From Prochilodus magdalenae (Eukaryota > Chordata > Actinopteri > Characiformes > Prochilodontidae): a stretch of DNA of 64,000 nucleotides. Of this stretch, positions 12,542 through 31,333 are shown piece after piece (position 1 is the first letter of the stretch; each line of letters begins with the position of its first letter). The stretch covers positions 62,001-126,000 of the forward strand of contig JAMWET010001220.1 in the NCBI GenBank assembly GCA_024036415.1, read 5' to 3'. The position numbers and the translations under genes are program-made. The notes beneath the pieces are model-generated. The model was not told the origin of the DNA and did no database searches. It saw only the letters and a program-made list of their open reading frames with translations.

Positions 12542-14509
12542 GCACCACTATAGAAGTAAAACTGTTAGAAAGTCTAATGGTATGCTATGGAAGTATAGTG
12601 TAAAGTATAATGCCTTGAAGGTATCATTACCATGAAGAGTGTATGTACAATAATAAAAGCATAAAGCATAAATATTATGCAGGAGAACAGTGCAGCTGTG
12701 GTGGTAGCACCAGAGTTTACAGAATATATAAACGTATATACACAACAGAGACCACTTATCAGTTCCTGTGTTAATGATCCCACTTTATTGCAAAAAGTAT
12801 TGTACTAAACTTCTTGGTAAAAAAACATTCAAATATAGCTTCATATAGAAGATCACTCGGAGTCAATGACAAAATAATTGATCAACTCACTCCACAAATG
12901 CTCCAGAGGAATAAATTCTAGGAATACAGGAAGAAATTTCAGAATGAACTGAAAGAAAACGATAGCCATTCAGTAAATGTGCTAGATTAAATTTTGCACT
13001 TTTTCCCTTGTGGGACTTTTCCACCATATTACACCATTGTTCTCATTAAAACAACTTTAACAAGTCTGTGGCTGAGAACTAATGATTAATCATTCCCTTT
13101 CACTGCCCCATTGCCATGAGGCCACCTACGTATGGTTGTATGTTTGCGTCTACAGTCTTAAGTGGAAGTAGAGTATTATTTAAATAAAACCATGATTTCC
13201 CATATGAGACCCTGTCCTGACGAATTCCCCAGGAACATCCCACAACATCCAAAAGCATTCCCAGAAATTATTGTCATTAAAATGACTAGTAACAGTGAAG
13301 TAAAGCCGGGCGTAGAACAGAAAACTATTTACCCAATAAATGGTGGAGTCATGTAAACACTTTAAAATGACAGCCCTAAACTTTAAGTCCTGCAGCCATA
13401 CTTCACAATCATTTACTACATCTGTTTTCTTTGAACTACTACCTAAAACTTACCCAGCAGGCTTAAAAGAACCTCCAACCGACCCTAGTCTTACCAGGAT
13501 ACACAGTCACAGATAAAAGGGAGAATATTTACAGCAGTATATGTTTTATTATTTCATCATAAAAAGATCTCTAGATCTGAACCCAAAGCCCTCTAGTCCT
13601 GAGGGCCTCTGTGGACAGTTTCTTTTTCCTGTTTTCAGAAAAATGCTGACGTCTAGAATCACTTCTCCTTCCTGATGGCGGCCACCACTAGGTGTTTCAA
13701 CACAACACTGAGGTCAGTGCAAGACTGCTGACGCTCCTGTTTTAGAAATATTTCTTACAATGTGACCTTCTGACACCCTGGTGAACCTGTCAACAGGTCA
13801 TGCTCCCAATCCTCTTTAAGATAAAGAATAACTTAGCTATTTTCCATTATTTTTCACATTGTTACTGAATAACAGACCTACAGGATGAAGATATTAACAT
13901 ATAGACATGTTATACCGTAAAGGAGAAACTGAATTGTAATGTATATGTATATGGTGTATATTTTTATAGCAAGCATTGAGCTCTAGGAGGCACAAAAATA
14001 TTTTTTAAATGTAAATTGTTACTGTACACATTCACTATAAAAGTATGCGTTAAATTTTTAAAACATGAAGATGACAAACTTGTATAACAGTAGAATTTGT
14101 TTAAGTTTACAATTATACTCAAACTGCAAAGTTCAAAAATTCCATTTTGCTCCCTAAGAAAAACATAGTAATTTGAACAGCAATAAAAATAAATGTATAA
14201 AAATCTGTAAACGGAGACTAAAAGCTCTTAAAATAAAATATTGTTAACCAAGTAATCAGTGTAAAATGATCCAGTCCATCTAATCAGATGCAATATCATA
14301 AAAATTGAGACTATTTTTTAAATTTCTTTAAAGGGTTTTGCTTATTATGCCAAAGTTAAAAGATAAATCTCATTGAACTCTTCTTTTTTGACCCCTCATC
14401 AACAATAATCACCAATAGAGGCAGTTCTAAAACTCTTATGTTTTCTATCTCTAAATGGTTCCACACTCATGCAATTTTAATGATCATAGTTTGCCGAGTT
14501 AAGTAAGGT

Positions 14510-14680
14510 TTATTGATATAGCCTTTTTTACAACAGACTCTCAGAGAATCCGGGTCCAAGACCCCAAAAAGCAAGCAAAGGTTGACAGAGGCAAGGAAAA
14601 AAACACCTCAGAGGACGAAACCTAAAGAGGAACATGACTCCAAAGAGGAACCTGTTCTCTGGTCACCACCAGTTAACAAG
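14510..14680. repeat. Fragment of a dispersed teleost repeat
   Basis: The run containing GAGGCAAGGAAAAAAACACC, then TCAGAGGACGAAACC and GAGGAAC, ending near GGTCACCACC, resembles a block I have seen repeated in many teleost genomes. I cannot name its family from sequence alone. Confidence 0.4.
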
Positions 14681-15577
14681 ACAAACACAAAAGCAGTATA
14701 TGTATGCAATTCTAGGCAATATTGCACATAGAATAACCTATAACTGTCCTAAGAGTCCTATCATAGTAGCAGTGAGAAACAGACCTGAAAGTCTAAATAG
14801 TGAAACAAGCGACTACTGTAAGGAGTTCATCAAAAACCTTGTACATCAATATCTGCCATATATATAGGCCTATGGTGACGGGCAGTTATTCTACTTCACA
14901 CCCCAAAATGGGCTGATGTCCGGTTTAGGCAAAGAACGACACAGAAAGCATATGGTGTTGGTAATGTGCAGCAGTGACTCTGGCAGACCTGGCTATTACA
15001 GCCTAACAAAAAGGGAAAGCCTAAAGGTTACATTTGTAGACTCTTCCTATTCTCCTCTCAGTAGTTTCAGCGCATAAAACAACATGTACTACAAAAAGGC
15101 ATTCATTTCATATGACAACTAAGCAGGAACTACATGACTCAGTTACAGGTAATTATAATGTACACATGTTTATAGCCAACATTCTAAAATTACTGAGGAC
15201 TATAAACGATACATCCAAAAACCTGAACTCACGTCGTTTCATATATTAGTTCTACTTCTAATTCTTTATTCTCTCCTATAGTGGCAGCCCATCGGCCTTC
15301 TCCCAAATTAAAAACTGTCTACTCCGTTTAATCTACATGACTCATGCGGCATATTAACTGTTAAAACAACAAATTTCATTACTACCAAAGCCTGCAAACA
15401 AAGCTACATAGAAGTGAAATACAAGGAACAATATAAAGAGGCTTACTGTCATATACAGTCTTAGCAGGTAAAGTTCCATAAAGCACCAAAACGTTTGAGA
15501 CTATAGTTTGACCATTTTAAAATGTTTTTGTTTTTAAAGAACCCTGCACAACAGATTTTCTGCCATAAAGAAGAACC

Positions 15578-15603
15578 ATAAATAAATAAATAAATAAATA
15601 AAT
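15578..15603. repeat. (AAAT)n microsatellite
   Basis: About six units of AAAT/ATAA. Confidence 0.9.
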
Positions 15604-15775
15604 GCCTTCAAATGGTACTGTTACAGTTCTATACATCAGCTTGGCCCTTATTAAGAACCTTTAAAAAAACGTTGGTTTGAGGGAGTAACTTAAAAATAAA
15701 ATAAATCCAATTTAAAAATAAAAAAGTTTAAAATAAAATAGATATAGATCAGTATAAGTATAATATGTAGACATA

Positions 15776-17357
15776 CAGTGCATCCGGAAAGTATTCACAG
15801 CGCTTCACTTTTTCCACATTTTGTTAGGTTACAGCCTTATTCCAAATTGTATTAAATTAATCTCTTTCCTCAAAATTCTACACAAAATACCCCATTATGA
15901 CCATGTAAAAAAAAGTTTTCTTGAGAGTTCTGAAAATTTATTAAAATTAAAAAACAAAGAAATCATATTCACATAAGTATTCACAGCCTTTGCTTAATAC
16001 TTTGTAGAACCACCCTTGGCAGCAACTACAGCCTCAAGTCTTTTTGAATATGATGCCACAAGCTTAGCACACCTCTCTTTAGGCAGTTTTGCCCGTTCTT
16101 CTTTGCAGTACCTCTGAAGCTCCATCAGGTTGGATGGGAGACGTCTGTGCACAGCCATTTTCAGATCTCTCCAGAGAGTTCAATCGGATTCAAGTCTGGG
16201 CTCTGGCTGGGCCACTCCAGGACATTCACAGAGTGGTCCTGAAGCCACTCCTTTGAGATCTTGGCTGTGTGCTTCGGATCGTTGTCCTGCTGAAAAATGA
16301 ACCGTCGCCCCAGTCTGAGGTCAAGAGCGCTCTGGAGCAGGTTTTCTTCCAGGATGTCTCTGTACATTGCTGCATTTATCTTTCCCTCTATCCTGACTAG
16401 TCTGCCAGTTCCTGCTGCTGAAAAACATCCCCATAGCATGATGCTGCCACCACCATGCTTGACTGTAGGGATGGTATTGGCCTCGTGAAGAGCAGTGCCT
16501 GGTTTCTCCAAACATGACGCCTGGCATTCACACCAAAGAGTTCAATCTTTGTCTCATCAGAACAGAGAAATTCCAGACGGGCTGCCTTGTGCCTTTTACT
16601 AAGGAGTGGCTTTCGCCTGGCCACTCTGCCATACAGGCCTGATTGGTGGATTGCTGCAGAGATGGTTGTCCTTCTGCAAGGTTCTCCTCTCTCCACGGAG
16701 GAACGCTGGAGCTCTGACAGAGTGACCATCGGGTTCTTGGTCACCTCCCTGACCAAGGCCCTTCTCCCCCGATCGCTTAATTTAGATGGCCGGCCAGCTC
16801 TAGGAAGAGTCCTGGTGGTTTCAAACTTCTTCCATTTACGAATGATGGAGGCCACTGTGCTCATTGGGACCTTCAAAGCAGCAGAAATTTTTCTGTATCC
16901 TTCCCCAGATTTGTGCCTCGAGACAATTTGGTCTCGGAGGTCTACAGACAATTCCTTTGACTTCATGCTTGGTGTTTGCGCTCTGACATGCAGTCAACTG
17001 TGGGACCTTATATAGACAGGTGTGTGCCTTTCCAAATCATGTCCAATCAACTGGATTTACCACAGGGGGACTCCATTTAAGCTGTAGAAACATCTCAAGG
17101 ATGATCAGTGGAAACAGGATGCACCTGAGCTCAATTTTGAGCTTCATGGCGAAGGCTGTGAATACGTAAATGTGATTTCTTAGTTATTTTTAATAAATTT
17201 TCAGAACTCTCAAGAAAACTTTTTTTACATGGTCATAATGGGGTATTTTGTGTAGAATTTTGAGGAAAGAGATTAATTTAATACAATTTGGAATAAGGCT
17301 GTAACCTAACAAAATGTGGAAAAAGTGAAGCGCTGTGAATACTTTCCGGATGCACTG
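15776..17357 (-). mobile_element. Tc1-like DNA transposon, 1.58 kb, with long terminal inverted repeats and TA target duplication
   Basis: The element starts CAGTGCATCCGGAAAGTATT and ends with its inverse, and is bounded by TA on both sides (15774-15775 and 17358-17359), the target duplication of Tc1/mariner elements. The inverted repeats run about 170 bases inward (to ACTCTCAAGAAAACTTTT near 15935 and 17205) with very few differences, so the ends are far better kept than the transposase between them. The element is close to the usual 1.6 kb. It lies in the intergenic region between lgals3bp and timp2 and is transcribed, if at all, on the minus strand. Confidence 0.95.
16161..16966 (-). pseudogene. 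Broken Tc1-like transposase
   Basis: The N-terminal open frame (16966 downward) has the paired-like helix-turn-helix DNA-binding region (SGEGYRKISAALKVPMSTVA) with a GRPSKLSD linker. The second frame (16511-16161) holds the rest of the catalytic core: [22 protein letters not shown] with the second catalytic Asp, and SPDLNPIE with the third acidic residue. The first acidic residue is in [10 protein letters not shown] in the first frame. Two breaks are visible: about 20 residues are missing between RLEF and SDETK near 16560, and a one-base deletion after HVWR near 16505 shifts the frame; the end after LNPIE is also disturbed. The protein is therefore not functional. Confidence 0.92.
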
Positions 17358-17555
17358 TACATACAAGTATTCATATATAAATATAGTCCACATGCCAGAA
17401 AGAAGTAACTTTCTACCCCTAGTCTGAAAACAGTCATCATTCTTCCGGTAACCTGAAAGCATTATCTCATCGGTCACATTACAGTAAGTAATACATTTTT
17501 GTACTGTGCACACAGTGAGTGCCTGCAGATGGTCAATACCATTGGCTAGGGAAAA

Positions 17556-17619
17556 GCAGAGGCCAAGGTGGCGTGTCATCAGCTGGGTTTCCCAGGAGCC
17601 GTTTCAGTCACCATGAAAG
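17556..17619 (+). pseudogene. Remnant of a second lgals3bp-like SRCR exon
   Basis: The short frame reads [20 protein letters not shown], matching [18 protein letters not shown] in the second coding exon of intact lgals3bp, about 9 kb upstream on the same strand. The match also holds at base level (about four in five over 54 bases). The sequence before it looks SRCR-like only after a frameshift and includes an in-frame stop; no donor follows. Some 500 bases on, near 18093-18110, CCACAGGTTGATCTTC matches 16 bases of the BTB exon and may be a second scrap. It looks like the decayed leftover of a tandem lgals3bp duplicate. Confidence 0.7.
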
Positions 17620-18119
17620 AATGAATATGGATGACTGGATGAGTTGTACATGCCTCAATCTGTACGTGTACGTATTTTATATTATAACCATGGTTATGAT
17701 ATGAATTTTCATGTCCATGTGTTGGAGTTGCTGCATATTGTATCAAAGTGGAAACAGGGCTTATGTGTGAGACTGTTGGGCCCTCTACTGGAATAATATG
17801 GAGGTGCATTCCTCAACAATCGCTGTCTTTAAAAATCCATGAACAAAATGTTAAAGCAAATATGAAAACATATTGTATCAGAACTGTGTAATTCCCATAT
17901 AGCTGTGGGAACTGTGGAGGTGTGTGTTTGTGGGGGTGGTATGTTGTTTTATTCACTGTTGATTGTGTATGTTTGTTACTTTTGGAAACTGCCTGGTTGT
18001 CTGGGAAAGGCACTATATGAATATAAATGATGATGTGGGTGGTGATGATGTGTTCCTACAAATACTGGAGCAGTGAGTTGCTATTAAACCACAGGTTGAT
18101 CTTCATCACAGGGAGTGCT

Positions 18120-23640
<5,521 letters not shown>

Positions 23641-23649
23641 CCATAGTGA

Positions 23650-24169
23650 GTTAAAAGTAATTATACGCGTGTGAGTGAGCTGTACTGCCAGCGGCCACAG
23701 GATGTGGAATTTACAGAAACTCCACCGCCGAATTTGAGGGCACATCCACCTCTCTCCGTAGGTTTATACAACAAAATGAGTCCGTAAGTTTTCGGCTTGC
23801 TCAACAGCTTCCCGCAAATATTTAGGCGTGACATAATTGGCGCAGAGACTGAACTCGGGGAAAATCAGCGCAGGCGCCCACATCTGTGGAGCGGACCAAT
23901 AGGGTGGCAGGACGATGGGTCAGTATGTAAAACAGTGGGCGGGGCTTGGGAGCCTAAACTGCACAAAAGTGCAGCTGTTGATGAGCGGAGAAACGGACTG
24001 GCTGGGCTGACCTACCGGCGCACTTCAGGGCTTATTTCGCTCCGGATTCTAGAAAGTTAGTTGTGTTCCTCCGTCTTCGAGCGCCTTTAGGGTTCTCCGG
24101 CTATCGTGTAACTTATTTATCTGCTCTCGTTTAGTCGTATTCAGCTCTGGGCAGTTAGCTGTAGCCAAA
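23650..24169 (+). promoter_or_regulatory. timp2 promoter region and 5'UTR
   Basis: The stretch is rich in CpG compared with its surroundings. It has a CCAAT box (23896-23900) and an Sp1-type GC box GGGCGGGGC (23937-23945), then about 230 bases to the start codon. No TATA box is obvious, as in the TATA-poor, GC-box-driven mammalian TIMP2 promoter. Confidence 0.6.
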
Positions 24170-27100
24170 ATGAGCAAGCCGGGTAGTTTTTCAGCTCCGT
24201 TGTTGGTGTTGCTGCTGTGGAGGGTGGGCGAAGTGGCGGAAGCCTGCAGCTGCTCTCCTGCACATCCTCAACAGGCTTATTGCAATGCGGATGTCGGTAA
24301 GTTTCTTTTCATCCGAGCCTTTCGCTCATTTTTTCCCTTTTACGGGCTGTTTTTGTGTCTTCGGAGTTTGTGAGTGCCTCAGTTCGGGCGAGGAGCCAGA
24401 GCCCGTGTAAGATCTTCCGCCTGACTCGGACTGTTATGTCTGTTTCTAATAGCGTTTCCTCAGGAGCGTTATTACACCAGCTCCGCCAAGCAGACCAGCA
24501 GGGCTAGTTTTACGTCTTTCTCCGCATGGGAGTAGCATAAAGGTGTACACTCATCAGGATGGTTCTTTAAGGGTTCCTTAGTGAAGACAGTATAGAGCTC
24601 TGGGCACTCTGGGAACCATGGATGGTAAAATGGTTCTTCAGCTTGAAGAATGCTTTGGATAGGGTTCTGTCTAGAACCTAAAAGGCTTATCTAAAGTTGT
24701 TACAGTGCCAAGCTGGTAACCACAGAAGAATCCTTTTAGATGCTCTAAAGAATGTGTTCAGTGTAGAGCTTCTTCGTCAAAAGCTCTCTAAATTCTAGCC
24801 CTTAGAGAACCATCTCTTTTAGGTGTGTATCTAGTACCAAAACATTCTCCATCAAAGTGGAAAACCATGTCTTTGTGCAAAGTATTATTTTAAGCAAGGC
24901 TTTTAGGCCTAACAGATTAATTAGTTTTTTTATATATGTTTGCAGTTTAATATTAATATATTTTAATATGAAGCTTGTTATTGCCTGTAGAAACATGTAT
25001 GCAGGTCTTCTCGGCTAAAGTACCAGTTGCAGTATTGGTTCTAAAAATGACAGTACAGTTTTTCCCTCAATCATTTAGCCATACCTTAAGTGTTCTTAAC
25101 TGTAGCCAGTGTCTTTACTAAAGAACCTTTGGAGAACCATCATTTTTTTAACAGTGTAGTGTTATGCTGAGACCAAGGAATGTATATATTTTTCTCCCAT
25201 CTGCCTAGATTTGCTGCTCCTGCTCACAGCCGTAAAGATTATCTTCACACCACACGATCTACATAGCTTGCAAAATATTTACTTATGTGCTATCTTGCTC
25301 TCGAATATTGCCTCACGCTATTGTAAAAATCTCTGAACTGTGCTGACTGACTGAATCGAAGTATTAAAAAATCCTGTAAAACCCACACGGTTGGTTCCCA
25401 GGAGCTCTGTATTAGTGCCTAAAGTTTAGGAATGGTATTTTGTGTTTTCTAGGTGGATTGATATCATGATGTAAAAGTGTAAAAGATACTAATGGTTTAA
25501 CTGGTGACCTTCTTGAGGGATTTAAGTTTTCGAATAGAACATAAAGGTATTCCTCATGTAAATGGTGGTAATTTAAGCTTTTTCGCATTAAAAAGCAAAA
25601 ACTGCAGGTTTTAGTCCTAATAGTTCTAATGCTCTTTTTTTCAGCAGGGCAATTTTACATCTGATTAGGTGTTCAGAGTCATAAGAAGTTTGATTTGGGT
25701 TTCATGCCGGTGTAAATCAAAGCTTTGAGAATCACAGTGCCCTTAGACCACCTCAACTAATGTTTTCTAGGTCAGCGTAGATTCATGTGCTCATAAATGT
25801 ATCCACCACTTTTACACAGCTAAAAAAAAATGTGGATATCAGTAATCACAGTAGACAGGTATATAAAGACAGAGAGAAGGGTTATGGATTTTATCTTTTC
25901 ATCATTTAAAAAAAAAAAACATTTTACCCTATACATTGTGTGTATATATGTCATGATGGATAAACCAAAAGAAACATGTTAGTGTTTGTGGTGATGTGTA
26001 ACTAATATATAACTAATAGAACTAATATAGAATTTTGGAATAGATATCAAAAAAACTGGAAGAATATGAAGGGTTATTGGCCTATGCCCTATTCATAGGC
26101 CAATAAGTAACGAACAACTGAATATTCCGTAATATTCGTTTCAGTGACATGCTGTGCCCGCAGACATGCATAAACTGGTACAATAAGATTGTGTTTTGGT
26201 GTGTCTACCATCCTTCCTATGCCATGGTTGGTTAATTAGAATTGTAGAATTACTCAACAGCTGAAAATCCAGACTGATTGGTTTTTGGATTTGGGGTCAT
26301 TTTCTGTAATGTCTGCATCCAAGAGACCAGAAGACATTTATGGATTTGCCTGTGCAGGGAGGAAGCGTGACTTTTAACTTCCAACCTTTGGTGACCCTGC
26401 AGTGACATGGCACTGCATGGTCATTGTGTTTTTTATATTGGTTTTCAAAGATCTGATCATGGAAAGTCACTCCTCATTGTCTGTCACCAGTCCTACATCT
26501 TATTGCTGTAGCAGAGGGAAGCATTACTCAGTTCTGGTGTTCCTCCACCCTACCATCTGACCATGCCACATTATGTGGTTTTCCTGTGACTGTTCTGATG
26601 CCATGTAGGGTATGAGATTTGTTGAAGGGGTCTACCACATTGCCTTGTGCCCACCTACACTGTCTGCTTAAGTCACTATGACTGGACTCTCTTGTTTAAC
26701 AGAGGACTTTTCCATCAGCTACTTTAATCTGTGGATTTGAATTGGTCACAGTCACTGTTACTGTAGTGTTTTCCTGTGTTGGTAAGATGTTTATAATGCT
26801 TAAATAGAAAACCACTGGGTATTGCCAGTGTTCAGTGACTCAGAAGTTCAGAAATGTTCAGAGGCCTCATGGACAACTCATGCATCATTTATTAATGTTA
26901 ATAAATAAATTAATGTAAACATTTTTTATAGGTGCCTTACTCTGGGGTTTACCTAGGTGAAAAGGCTCATTTGGTCCAGATTTAAGATTCAAAAGGAACT
27001 TTATGCCATATCAGTTTGTAAAAGGATATGGAATAGGGCAATCCAAGAGCCAGTCCTCAAAATCATTAGTAAGCTGTTTCAGGGGGTAGAAATTGGGGAA

Positions 27101-30100
27101 AACCCTTCAATACCATATATACAAGCCTTCAATACCCATTGTTTTCAAGGGGTACTGGAAGTATCCAGACCACATCTGGTCAAGTTATTTCAGTTCCCTT
27201 ACATAGATGCTGGTAAGACTGCCTTGTTATGTGCCTGTTGTTGTTGTTGTTGTTGTTGTTGTTTGGAATCTGCCTCCTTACATGTGTTCCATTAGTTTAC
27301 ACTGTCCAAACTGGCCAGAAAAATATGCCTGCATCCGATTACTGTGAACTGAGATTCTGTCTATGCAGGAAACTCCCAACTCCCAACTAATGCTGATCAC
27401 CCTCGTAACTGAAGAATCCAGAGTTACTGCTTCCAGTCCTCATCCTCCCCCTCACCTGGGGCCGAAAACAGCAGCCGCACTGTGCCTCTCTCCTCCACCT
27501 AGGAATGGAATGAGCGAGTGGAAAAGTGCGAGTGAAATTGAACTGGGATAAAACATTGCAGCCCTGTGTTGGTTTAGTCACTGATGAGAGCGCTGTACTT
27601 GAGTTTCAAAACCGGGGTTCCTGCGGGCGTAACTGGCATCCCACTCGCGTGTGTGTGTGTGGCCCAGAGAAAAGGTGCTCTGTGCTCAGAACTGTGTGGA
27701 AAGGGTTAGCATGGCCTTTCTAAAAACACACTTGTAGAGGTGTGTAAAAAGGACAGTGAGGGTGCTGAAGGCCACGGAGATTTCTCTCTTAATTCCCTTT
27801 GTGGAATAGTATAATGTCGAGTTAAGGGACACAGCAGTGAGAGTTTACTAGGAGAGTCTGGATGGAGCGTTTTGCTTTTAATGAGGAAAAAAAGAGAGAG
27901 AAGAAATTCCTGCATCTCATCTCATCCTGACCTAGTTAGGGTCTACCCTGAATCGTCTACTCTCTGTATCTGAACAGCTAAAAGGCAGCTGCAGAATGCA
28001 CTCTTGGGCCTGTGTGTCTACACAGAAGGGGTAATGCTAAAGAGACACCAACAGCATCTGCTAGTGCCTGGTTTTCCCCCTCTTTAAAAAAGAGGAAAAA
28101 CAGGAATCTTCTCTCATCTTTAGCCAGGCTCTGATCTGAAGTGAAAGGGCTGGACACGAAAGAGCCCAAAGGGAGTGACTGGTATGTTTGTGTCAACAGC
28201 TCTTCTGGGACGGATGGGCTAGAGATCTAAGAGCCTGTGTGAGTGGTAGGGGGCAAACAGCCTGCTGTTGTGAGACTGCTGAGCGACTTCCTGAGTCTCA
28301 GGCTGAGATCTTTGCACCAGACACAGCACATTCCTCCCTCTGCTCCACTGCTAATCAAACACTCATGTTTTTCCATATATGCACAGTTTCAGCACCTGTA
28401 GAGTGTATTCTTTCAGAGCTGAATTGAAGATGCCAGTGTTGGCATAATTCTTTGGTCTCCTTATTTGGGTTTTCACTTCTCTCTCTTTCTTTCTCCCTCT
28501 CTCTCCCTCTTACTAGTTATCAAAGCCAAAGTGATTGGACAGAAAGAAGTGCTCGCTGGCAGTGACACCTATGGTAATCCAATCAAAAAGATCCAGTATG
28601 ACATCAAACAGCTGAAGGTATTTGTTTGTTTTCTCTGCACCACTTTTGAGTTATTTAATATTTGCATATGAAGTTCTTAAATAAGTGTGTGGACAATTTG
28701 ACCACTAGTTCCTGAGCTGCCTGTGCAAAAGAATAATCCTTAATGTTAATGACTCTGCAACGTTGTTTGTGCCGTTATACAATTTCTTTCTAAATCTGTT
28801 TGAACGCAGAGCTGTTGATGTCCTTTTGTTTTGTACAAAAACATCAGGTCCAATGTTTACAAGATCTTGGCAGCACAAAATTATGACTAATATCAAGTTG
28901 GATCGACTTAAATGTCACATGAATTCCGATCTGGCTGTTTAGACTGGATTACATGTTGGATTTCAATACCACAAAAGTGTCCCAAATCAGAATTTAAAAT
29001 GTCAGATACCAAGAAAGGCAGCCAAGAACAAAAGGTGTTACCTTCTTCTATTCTTACTAAAATAGAAATATAGAATTTTCATCTGTTATAGCTGTTTTCA
29101 TATGTTTTAGCTGGAAGGGAAGCTGGTTTGTGAAGTTGTGAACTGCAAAAATATAATTGTGTAACTGATACTGACCCTGATGAATTCAGTAAATTATGTT
29201 GAAAGTTGATTCATTTAAATCTATGAGCGTAAAATGACTATGGGCTTGCCGTTTATTAGTGTTTTCTTCTGTACAATTTACTACCTGTTGCCTGACTGGT
29301 GTTTTTGTTTGGTGTGCAGTAGCACATAAATAGGTGCGGTAATCTTTCTATGCTTTTATTTATTTATTTTTTTGGACAAGATTAGTTCTGGCCAAAACAT
29401 AAGACACAGACTTTTAACTGTCTTAGGGTTGAGAAGATCTCATGCTTCTTAAATATGAAACCTTTTTTTGGAGAGGCTAATTTGTTTATTACAATACTAA
29501 TTTTAACTCATTAGGAGCACTTGACTATAAATGGGTGATTTCTTGAATAACTTGTTTGTGTGTGTGGGTGTATAACTATGGGCATTTACATAACATTTGA
29601 AAATATTTGATCCATTAGATGTTCAAGGGGCCAAACCGAGAGATTGATGCTGTTTTTACTGCTCCCACCTCTGCGGTGTGTGGTGTGAATCTTGAAAGTG
29701 ATGGCAAGAAGGAATACCTGATCACAGGTACAGTAACATCTGTAGGATTTTTTTTTAAAATTTTTTTATTTTTTTTGCCACAAACGATAAGGTCATGATT
29801 TCTTACGTCTACTTGTCTCCTCTTGCCCGATGCAGGTAAACTGGAGTCAGATGGCAAAATGCACGTGACACTGTGCGACTTCATTGAGCCATGGCAATCT
29901 TTGACCATTGCTCAGAAAAAGGGCTTTGAGGTGCGCTACCAGACGGGCTGCGAGTGCCGGGTAGGTATTGGTGTATTGTACACATACAGCATGTGCAGTG
30001 ACTGCTCCAAAATCAGCCATGATCAACAAGCTGTTCTCTCTCTCTCCCCTCTGTCATCATCCAGATTGTTCGCTGCGCCTCTGTACCCTGTTCAGTCAGT

Positions 30101-30262
30101 GACCCCTTAGAGTGTCTATGGACTGACTGGATTGTGGAAAGCACCGTGCAGGGTCCCCAGGTTAAGTTCTTCACTTGCATAAAGAGGCATGATGATTCCT
30201 GCGCTTGGTACCGTGGAGCAGCCCCACCGAAGAACGATTTCATGGATATCGAAGATCCATAA
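24170..30262 (+). CDS. timp2: Tissue inhibitor of metalloproteinases 2
   Basis: Secreted inhibitor of matrix metalloproteinases, which in mammals also helps MT1-MMP activate pro-MMP2. Coding exons are 24170-24296, 28517-28617, 29619-29727, 29836-29960 and 30065-30262, all with GT-AG introns and matching phases, giving 219 residues (human 220). Residues 1-25 are the signal peptide; the mature protein starts [13 protein letters not shown], whose free N-terminal Cys chelates the metalloproteinase zinc, and is 194 residues long as in human. The N-domain carries [22 protein letters not shown] and AVCGV; the C-domain carries GCECR, CLWTDW and [18 protein letters not shown], and ends DFMDIEDP, the acidic TIMP2-type tail that docks on the pro-MMP2 hemopexin domain. 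That tail separates it from TIMP1, 3 and 4. The first intron is 4.2 kb and holds a MITE. Confidence 0.97.
24545..25160. mobile_element. MITE-like element in timp2 intron 1
   Basis: The two ends are inverted relatives: the left end reads TACACTCATCAGGATGGTTC and TTTAAGGGTTCCTTAG, and the reverse of the right end reads TACACTGTT, then ATGATGGTTCTCC and AAAGGTTCTTTAG. The interior has many GGTTCT/AGAACC motifs and no transposase. This is typical of a non-autonomous DNA transposon common in fish. Exact ends and target duplication are not settled. Confidence 0.6.
25161..28516 (+). other. Rest of timp2 intron 1
   Basis: Intronic sequence with a (TTG)n run of about ten units near 27235-27261 and a pyrimidine-rich tract before the acceptor at 28515-28516. 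No independent gene was recognised. Confidence 0.6.
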
Positions 30263-31333
30263 ACCTGAAGACGTCTGACTTCAGAGATCCCTTTAGAAAT
30301 CCTCCAAATACTGCTACAGACCCTCAGAATAACCACACCATTATTCAACTGTATTTAGTACTTCTTTGCCTTAGTTCTGGTTATATATGACAAGATGAAA
30401 GAATATGGCAGAGGTGAAGTTCTCTGACTTTCTTAAGCACTTTGAGTCCCCAGTAGCACCTAGTTGTGACCTTACTCTAAGAAAACTAAAGTTTAAAGCT
30501 AATAATACCACTGTTTTTTTTTTTTTTTGTTTGTTCTTTTTTTGATAATTAAAACGTAAGACTTTGTCTGTACATGGTATGTGCAGAAGATTGAGTAGTC
30601 CAGTGAAATGTTTCAGACTCTGGAATTGAGCCATCATTAGTAATGTTTTCTCTGGTCCATGCTTATTGGCGTTTTAGGTAGAGATTCAGATTAGATGAAG
30701 ACCAGTGAACCGTTCCTTTTCAGTCTGGAAGTAACTGAAGTAATTTGATTACTTGGTGCATACAGGTAACATGCAGTACAATAGATGTAAATTGCTTACT
30801 ATACTGTGCACAAAGAAATGGTGTCTTGTAATAGGCTAATTTATGTATGTTGTAATATATACAGACATTTGTAATTTATATCTAAACATTCCATTCTGGT
30901 GTTGTGTTTCATTAAAAAACAAAGACTTTTTTCCCCATTTGCTAGAACTTTTGGTGAATCAGACTGTGGTGATGGCATTTATAGATTACAGACATATTCC
31001 AGGCTATGCATTTTATAGATTACAGTACTCCATTCTTTTAGTCTAATATTGTTCAATATTAAAATGTCATGTGGGGAAAAGGTCACAAAGCCTATGTCTA
31101 ATGTAGTCATTTTGTATGTCATGGTATTCTTTTTATCTCCATGTTACTGTACTGTGTCTGTCTGTGTCACTGAATGTTCTTTTGTTTTTTTTTGGTTTTT
31201 TTTTCCACAAGCAAAAAAATAGTGTAAGATTTCCAGTGCTGGAACCACTTGGGAAGACTTTGAGAGCTAACCTGTGCATGCCTTTCATTATCCTGTATTA
31301 TTCATATTGGTGTAACTGTTATAAATATTCATT

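Larger units (their letters stand above)
11760..15773. other. Intergenic DNA between lgals3bp and the Tc1 element
   Basis: No gene is recognised. The stretch holds microsatellites and one dispersed-repeat fragment, listed separately; a (GATA)n run of about four units near 12398-12413 and a (TA)n run at 11992-12018 are also present. Confidence 0.5.

Noticed and set aside
16587..17015. 142-codon plus-strand ORF
   Set aside because: It is the antisense shadow of the Tc1 transposase.
26957..27295. 112-codon ORF in timp2 intron 1
   Set aside because: It lacks recognisable motifs and runs into a TTG microsatellite giving a run of cysteines.
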